From an uncultured Clostridia bacterium (GTDB lineage: Bacteria; Bacillota; Clostridia; Oscillospirales; Ruminococcaceae), in contig CALXAM010000031.1 of assembly GCA_944386285.1 (NCBI GenBank), positions 1-47,032 on the forward strand: a stretch of DNA of 47,032 bases, written 5' to 3'. The notes under the pieces were generated by a model. It had not been told where the DNA came from, ran no database searches, and saw nothing but the letters and a program-made list of their open reading frames with translations. This document shows, in pieces, positions 43,088 through 47,032 of this stretch; position 1 is the stretch's first letter; every line of letters starts with the position of its first letter. The position numbers and the translations under genes are program-made.

Positions 43088-44104
43088 ATGGGAGCAATGG
43101 ATATTGGAATCGATCTTGGTACAACCAAGGTAATTATATATAAACCGGGTGTGGGCGAACTGTTGCGTGAGCCTGCGGTTGTTGCAGTGAATACAAAAGA
43201 TGATACACTGATCGCGGCCGGTCAGGAAGCACTTTTGATGGTGGGCAAGACACCGGAATATATCCGTGCGGAGTTTCCGCTTGAAAATGGTGTCATTTCC
43301 GATCATGTGATGACGGAATTGATGCTGAAAGAATTTTTGCATCGGGCATGCAGCAGCTTTTTAGTAAAGCATCGATTTGTCATTTGCGTACCGTCTTCGG
43401 TTACTGAGGTAGAGCGCCGTGCAGTCGTGCGTACGATCGTTCATGCTGGTGTGCGTACAATCTATTTGATTGAAGAGCCGATTGCGGCAGCACTCGGATC
43501 GGGAATTGATATCATGCAGCCGAACGGTTCACTTGTTGTTGATATCGGTGGAGGTACCTCAGATATCGCAGTCATTTCATTGGGCGGTGTCGTATTGTCG
43601 GAGTCACTGCGTTATGCGGGCAATCACATTGATGAGGCCATTATCAAGCTGATGCTGTCAAAATATAATCTGTCTATCGGCAAAAAGATGGCACAGCAGA
43701 TTAAGCAGGAGATCGGAAACGTTTGGAATCCGTCAAGCGATGAGAAAACGAAGGTGCGCGGAAGAAACCTTTTGACAATCTATCCGCAGCAGATCGAAGT
43801 GTCTTCGCTCGATATTTATGATGCAATTTCTCCATTTGCGGAAATGATTGTCGCAGCAGTGAAACGTGTACTCGACAAAACACCGCCGGAGCTTGCAAGT
43901 GATATTTATGAAAATGGAATTTTGATGACTGGCGGCGGTTCGCTTTTACGCGGACTTCCCGAGCTTTTGACACAGGAAACCGGAATCAAAACACGTGTCA
44001 GTGAAAATGCGATTGAAGCAGTTTCTATTGGAACTGCAAAAGCGTTTGAATATACCGATTTATTGCAAACGGGATTTTCACAGGAACAAGCAAACAATTA
44101 CTAA
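43088..44104 (+). CDS. MreB/Mbl-family actin-like cell-shape protein
   Basis: This 338-residue bacterial actin has the phosphate-1 motif DIGIDLGTTKVIIY, the connect motif LIEEPIAAALGSGI, phosphate-2 VVDIGGGTSDIAVISLGG and the adenosine motif NGILMTGGGSLLRGLPELL. The length is standard. The start follows AAGGTGGTGAG. It guides sidewall peptidoglycan synthesis. No mreC, mreD or rodZ lies beside it, so it is probably an Mbl- or MreBH-like paralogue. It belongs to the recD2-comF transcription unit by spacing (32 bases). Confidence 0.93.
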   Translation: MGAMDIGIDLGTTKVIIYKPGVGELLREPAVVAVNTKDDTLIAAGQEALLMVGKTPEYIRAEFPLENGVISDHVMTELMLKEFLHRACSSFLVKHRFVICVPSSVTEVERRAVVRTIVHAGVRTIYLIEEPIAAALGSGIDIMQPNGSLVVDIGGGTSDIAVISLGGVVLSESLRYAGNHIDEAIIKLMLSKYNLSIGKKMAQQIKQEIGNVWNPSSDEKTKVRGRNLLTIYPQQIEVSSLDIYDAISPFAEMIVAAVKRVLDKTPPELASDIYENGILMTGGGSLLRGLPELLTQETGIKTRVSENAIEAVSIGTAKAFEYTDLLQTGFSQEQANNY

Positions 44105-44124
44105 ATCGAAAGCAGGGGATATTT

Positions 44125-45351
44125 GTGATTGTTAGAAAGATCAGAGAAGAAGAGCTGAAACGATGCTATGAAGTGATGTCGATTGCATTCGAGTTTCCGA
44201 ATAAGGAAACGCGGTCAAATGAAGAGATCGTGAAAGAAGCAAACGAGCAGCCAAAAACACGTGCGCAGGAATACTGGCGGGAAAAGTGGGCAGCGTTTGA
44301 GGACGATGACCACACGATGATGGGGATGATGTTTACCATTCCTTATACCGTGCAGTTTGATGGTGGAGCATATCCGATGTGTGGAATCGGCGGCGTATCA
44401 ACACTTCCGCAGTACCGGAAAAACGGTGTCATCCGTGTCTGCTTCGAACATAATCTTCCGCAGATGTATGAGGATGGTGTGCTGTTTTCGTATCTTTATC
44501 CGTTTTCTACTGCGTTTTATCGGAAATTCGGCTATGAGATGTGCGGAGAGCGGGTACTTTATGAGATTGATCTGCGTGCGTATTCTCATTTCCCGGTCGA
44601 GGGTAAAGCCGTTTTAGCGGAAGGGCAGTCACTGAATGATGCGATTGCTTCTGTGTACCGTGACTTTTGTGGGAACATGAATTTGATGTGTGTGCGGAAA
44701 CCCTATGATTTTCCCGGCGCGGATGGACAGAATCCGGCAAAAGACTGCGTCTATACGTATGTCTATTTTGCAAAGGACGGCACGCCTAAAGGGGTCATGA
44801 CATTTACAAAAGAGCAGCTTGAACCGTATGTGTTTGAAATGCGGTGCAGTCAGTTCTATTTTTCCGATTGGGAAGGCTTTTACGGGCTTTTGAATCATGC
44901 GCTCGCGTATAAGACCTATTATAAGAAAATTTCATTTTGGCTGCCGTCGCATTTTGACGTTGTCAGCCGTATTCCGGAGTGGGCGAAAGTGCCGTGTAAG
45001 CGGACATGCGCGCATACCGGAATGAATCGGGTGATCAATGTAGAGGCAGTGTTAAAGGCTGCGCGGTATCAGGGGAGCGGTTCTATTTTGATCGGTGTCT
45101 GTGACGACCAGATTCAAAAGAACAACGGCGTTTTTCTTGTTGTATTTGAAAACGGACAAGCAGTCACAGTCGAAAAAACGGACAGCGCGCCGGATATCAC
45201 AATGCCAATCTGTGATTTTTCACGTCTGATTACCGGCACACACCAGGCGGAGGACGCACTTACACTGCCAGGTGTTTCGGTGTGCAATCCGTCAGCGCCG
45301 TTTGCCGCAGTATTTTACAAAAAACCGATTTTTATCATGGATTCTTTCTAA
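44125..45351 (+). CDS. Eis-like GNAT acetyltransferase with SCP2-type C-terminal domain
   Basis: This 408-residue protein opens with a GNAT domain (MIVRKIREEELKRCYEVMSIAFEFP; MCGIGGVSTLPQYRKNGV is the acetyl-CoA motif). It has a second GNAT-like part in the middle and ends with a sterol-carrier-protein-2-like domain (FLVVFENGQAVTVEK...ICDFSRLITGTHQAEDALTLPG). This three-part layout and size match Eis/YitP-like acetyltransferases, which use a C-terminal carboxylate for catalysis; here the chain ends IFIMDSF. Eis enzymes acetylate diverse amines, sometimes including aminoglycosides. The natural substrate is unknown. It starts with GTG after GCAGGGGA. Confidence 0.85.
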   Translation: MIVRKIREEELKRCYEVMSIAFEFPNKETRSNEEIVKEANEQPKTRAQEYWREKWAAFEDDDHTMMGMMFTIPYTVQFDGGAYPMCGIGGVSTLPQYRKNGVIRVCFEHNLPQMYEDGVLFSYLYPFSTAFYRKFGYEMCGERVLYEIDLRAYSHFPVEGKAVLAEGQSLNDAIASVYRDFCGNMNLMCVRKPYDFPGADGQNPAKDCVYTYVYFAKDGTPKGVMTFTKEQLEPYVFEMRCSQFYFSDWEGFYGLLNHALAYKTYYKKISFWLPSHFDVVSRIPEWAKVPCKRTCAHTGMNRVINVEAVLKAARYQGSGSILIGVCDDQIQKNNGVFLVVFENGQAVTVEKTDSAPDITMPICDFSRLITGTHQAEDALTLPGVSVCNPSAPFAAVFYKKPIFIMDSF

Positions 45352-45356
45352 AATAC

Positions 45357-45385
45357 TTGCTTTTTTATGTAACGCATTGTATACT
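45357..45385 (+). promoter_or_regulatory. Promoter of the ROK-like gene
   Basis: TTGCTT (45357-45362), 17 bases, TATACT (45380-45385), 50 bases before the start codon. Confidence 0.72.
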
Positions 45386-45435
45386 TATACTAACTACTGT
45401 TGGTCATAGTTCAACAGAAAAAGGAGAAGATTATC

Positions 45436-46833
45436 ATGAACATTTATGGCGTTAATGTTGACATTAAAAACGTTCCGGAACTTGATCCGACGTTTGCGCC
45501 GCTGCATGTGTTTAACCGCGAGTTTTTAAAAACAGCAAAAAAACCGATCGCTGTGGCGGTAGAGAGAAGCGGCGGACTGATTTCCGTGTATGACACATTT
45601 ATTCACGGCACGCCGGAGATGGCTGCTGCGGACAACTACTATGTGGATCGCTTGGTAAAATTCCTGCTGTGGGCAAGAGGCGGTTTCCGTGTGTATATCT
45701 GCGGCGATGAAAATGTCTATCGCTATATGAACGATACATACAGTGCAACCGGTGCGCGTGCATTTGATTATGATTTCATGGAGCAGGTTTACGAGAGAAA
45801 ATTTGAAATCGTCAATGTACCGGATTTGAAAGATAAACCGGCTGCAAATGAGAAATCCAAAGCAATCGGCAAACATTTGGACGGCTGCCGTATCGGCTTT
45901 GATGCAGGCGGATCTGACCGTAAAGTTTCTGCGGTTGTAGACGGCGAACCGATCTTCAGTGAGGAAACCGTTTGGCTGCCGAAAGTGAATCCGGATCCGG
46001 ATTATCATTTTGAGGGCATTCTGCACTCCATGAAAATGGCAGCAGAAAAAATGCCGCGCGTAGACGCAATCGGCGTCAGCTCGGCAGGTATTTATATTGA
46101 CAACCGCACCATGGTCGCTTCGCTGTTTTTGAAAGTGCCGAAAGATGCCTTTGATGCAAAAGTAAAAGACATCTATCTGCGCGCAGCAGACGAGATCAGC
46201 AAAATGGTTGGTCACAAAGTACCGATCGAAGTTGTAAACGACGGTGACGTAACCGCTCTGGCAGGCGCAATGAACTTAAACGATGTAGACGTATTGGGTA
46301 TTGCAATGGGTACTTCCGAAGCAGTTGGTTATGTTGATAAAGACGGCAATATCACCGGATGGCTCAACGAGCTTGCATTTGCACCGGTCGATGCACAGCC
46401 GGATGCAATGGAAGACGAGTGGTCGGGTGATATCGGCTGCGGCGTAAAATATTTCTCGCAGGACGGCGTGATCAAACTGGCAAAACCGGCAGGCATTGAG
46501 CTTGATGAAAATGCAACACCGGCAGAGAAACTGAAAGCAGTTCAGGCGCTCATGGAGAAAGACGATCCGCGTGCAGTAAAAGTGTACGAGTCACTCGGCG
46601 TATATCTTGGCCACACCTTGGCACTGTATGCTGATTTCTATGAGATCCGTCACTGCCTGCTGCTCGGTCGTGTAATGTCCGGAAAAGGCGGCGATCTGAT
46701 TCTTAAAGTTGCAAAAGACGTCCTTGCAGACGAGTATCCGGAGATTCAGATGAATGCACAGACACCGGATGAAAAGATGAAACGCGTTGGTCAGTCGGTT
46801 GCAGCAGCAAGTCTTCCGGAGATCGTTAAATAA
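45436..46833 (+). CDS. ROK-like sugar kinase-fold protein with extra N-terminal domain
   Basis: This 465-residue protein contains an ASKHA/ROK core from about residue 150: phosphate-1 loop FDAGGSDRKVSAVVDG (155-170), IGVSSAGIYIDNRTM, the likely catalytic Asp in VVNDGDVTALAGAM and the GIAMGTSEAVGYVD motif. The first 150 residues form a separate globular region of unknown type (KKPIAVAVERSGGLISVYDTFIHG; WARGGFRVYICGDENVY). The usual ROK zinc motif (CxCGxxGC) is not seen. It starts at ATG after AAAAAGGAGAAG and has its own promoter. It may be a carbohydrate kinase or a non-catalytic sensor. Confidence 0.75.
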   Translation: MNIYGVNVDIKNVPELDPTFAPLHVFNREFLKTAKKPIAVAVERSGGLISVYDTFIHGTPEMAAADNYYVDRLVKFLLWARGGFRVYICGDENVYRYMNDTYSATGARAFDYDFMEQVYERKFEIVNVPDLKDKPAANEKSKAIGKHLDGCRIGFDAGGSDRKVSAVVDGEPIFSEETVWLPKVNPDPDYHFEGILHSMKMAAEKMPRVDAIGVSSAGIYIDNRTMVASLFLKVPKDAFDAKVKDIYLRAADEISKMVGHKVPIEVVNDGDVTALAGAMNLNDVDVLGIAMGTSEAVGYVDKDGNITGWLNELAFAPVDAQPDAMEDEWSGDIGCGVKYFSQDGVIKLAKPAGIELDENATPAEKLKAVQALMEKDDPRAVKVYESLGVYLGHTLALYADFYEIRHCLLLGRVMSGKGGDLILKVAKDVLADEYPEIQMNAQTPDEKMKRVGQSVAAASLPEIVK

Positions 46834-46972
46834 TAAAATGATTCGCTGAATGCAGAATCACATGTTTTGATGAAAATTTGAATATTAAAAATAACCGGTG
46901 GAGGAAATGAACCGCCCCAGATTGTGCAGACAGCACAAAAAGAGCCCCCTGTGCGGGAATATTAGGTTTTAG

Positions 46973-47010
46973 CAGGAGTGGCGCAGCGTCAGCGGCGCCA
47001 CTCCTGTTTT
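46973..47010 (+). terminator. Terminator after the ROK-like gene
   Basis: CAGGAGTGGCGC (46973-46984) pairs with GCGCCACTCCTG (46995-47006) across 10 bases and is followed by TTTT. Another weaker hairpin (TGATTC/GAATCA) lies near 46838. Nothing else is seen after the ROK-like gene. Confidence 0.82.
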
Positions 47011-47032
47011 GCTTTGGATACGCTCGTGATTG

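Overview
The window looks like chromosomal DNA of a spore-forming, anaerobic Clostridia-type Firmicute, most plausibly an Oscillospirales/Ruminococcaceae relative. The evidence is a type III glutamine synthetase, a split clostridial/archaeal-style glutamate synthase, LL-diaminopimelate aminotransferase, DnaD and DnaI primosome genes, sporulation sigma-G, UGGN-type T-box RNA and strong sigma-A promoters of the TTGACA-17-TATAAT type. Base composition is moderate and even. I saw no rRNA, tRNA, CRISPR array, transposase, integrase or phage gene. No species can be named from this.

Layout. 0.3-3.2 kb (minus): galactokinase, a flavin-reductase-like protein and a cytosolic GH18 protein, probably one operon. 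3.5-6.3 kb: a small membrane protein (minus) and a class A penicillin-binding protein (plus). 6.5-13.3 kb (minus): a seven-gene nitrogen-assimilation operon, gltB1-gltB2-ferredoxin-FAD oxidoreductase-gltB3-glnA-ANTAR regulator. 13.4-21.0 kb (plus): divergent glnN (GSIII), T-box-controlled asnB, and pyrG-purF. With the operon before it, this is a 14 kb island of glutamine-making and glutamine-consuming enzymes. 21.0-27.1 kb: dapL, coaBC (minus), panT-coaX plus an APH-fold kinase, and a transaldolase-like aldolase. 27.1-29.0 kb (minus): dnaD-dnaI. 29.2-33.7 kb (plus): a MarR regulator with two membrane-lipid genes (glycosyltransferase, plsY), sigG, a sirtuin and a GNAT. 33.9-38.4 kb (minus): a YcxB-like membrane protein, a membrane-anchored GH18-SH3b enzyme, and nadA-tetR. 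38.6-46.8 kb (plus): prfB, a small membrane protein, recD2-comF-mreB, an Eis-like GNAT and a ROK-like protein.

How the genes work together. The two glutamine synthetases and the split glutamate synthase form a GS-GOGAT cycle. AsnB, PyrG and PurF spend the glutamine it makes. Three operons of this island (gltB, glnN, pyrG) share one architecture: a perfect consensus promoter, a start site a few bases before a (G)GCAAWGGCGTY motif, and a hairpin with a U tract right at the start of the message. This leader family, together with the ANTAR-type RNA-binding regulator encoded in the gltB operon, is the best candidate here for a poorly described regulatory system. Other noteworthy signals are a T-box with an Asn specifier but no visible terminator, a 13-bp inverted repeat that buries the start codon of a small membrane protein gene, a sigG ribosome-binding site that can be sequestered, and a release factor 2 gene without the usual programmed frameshift.
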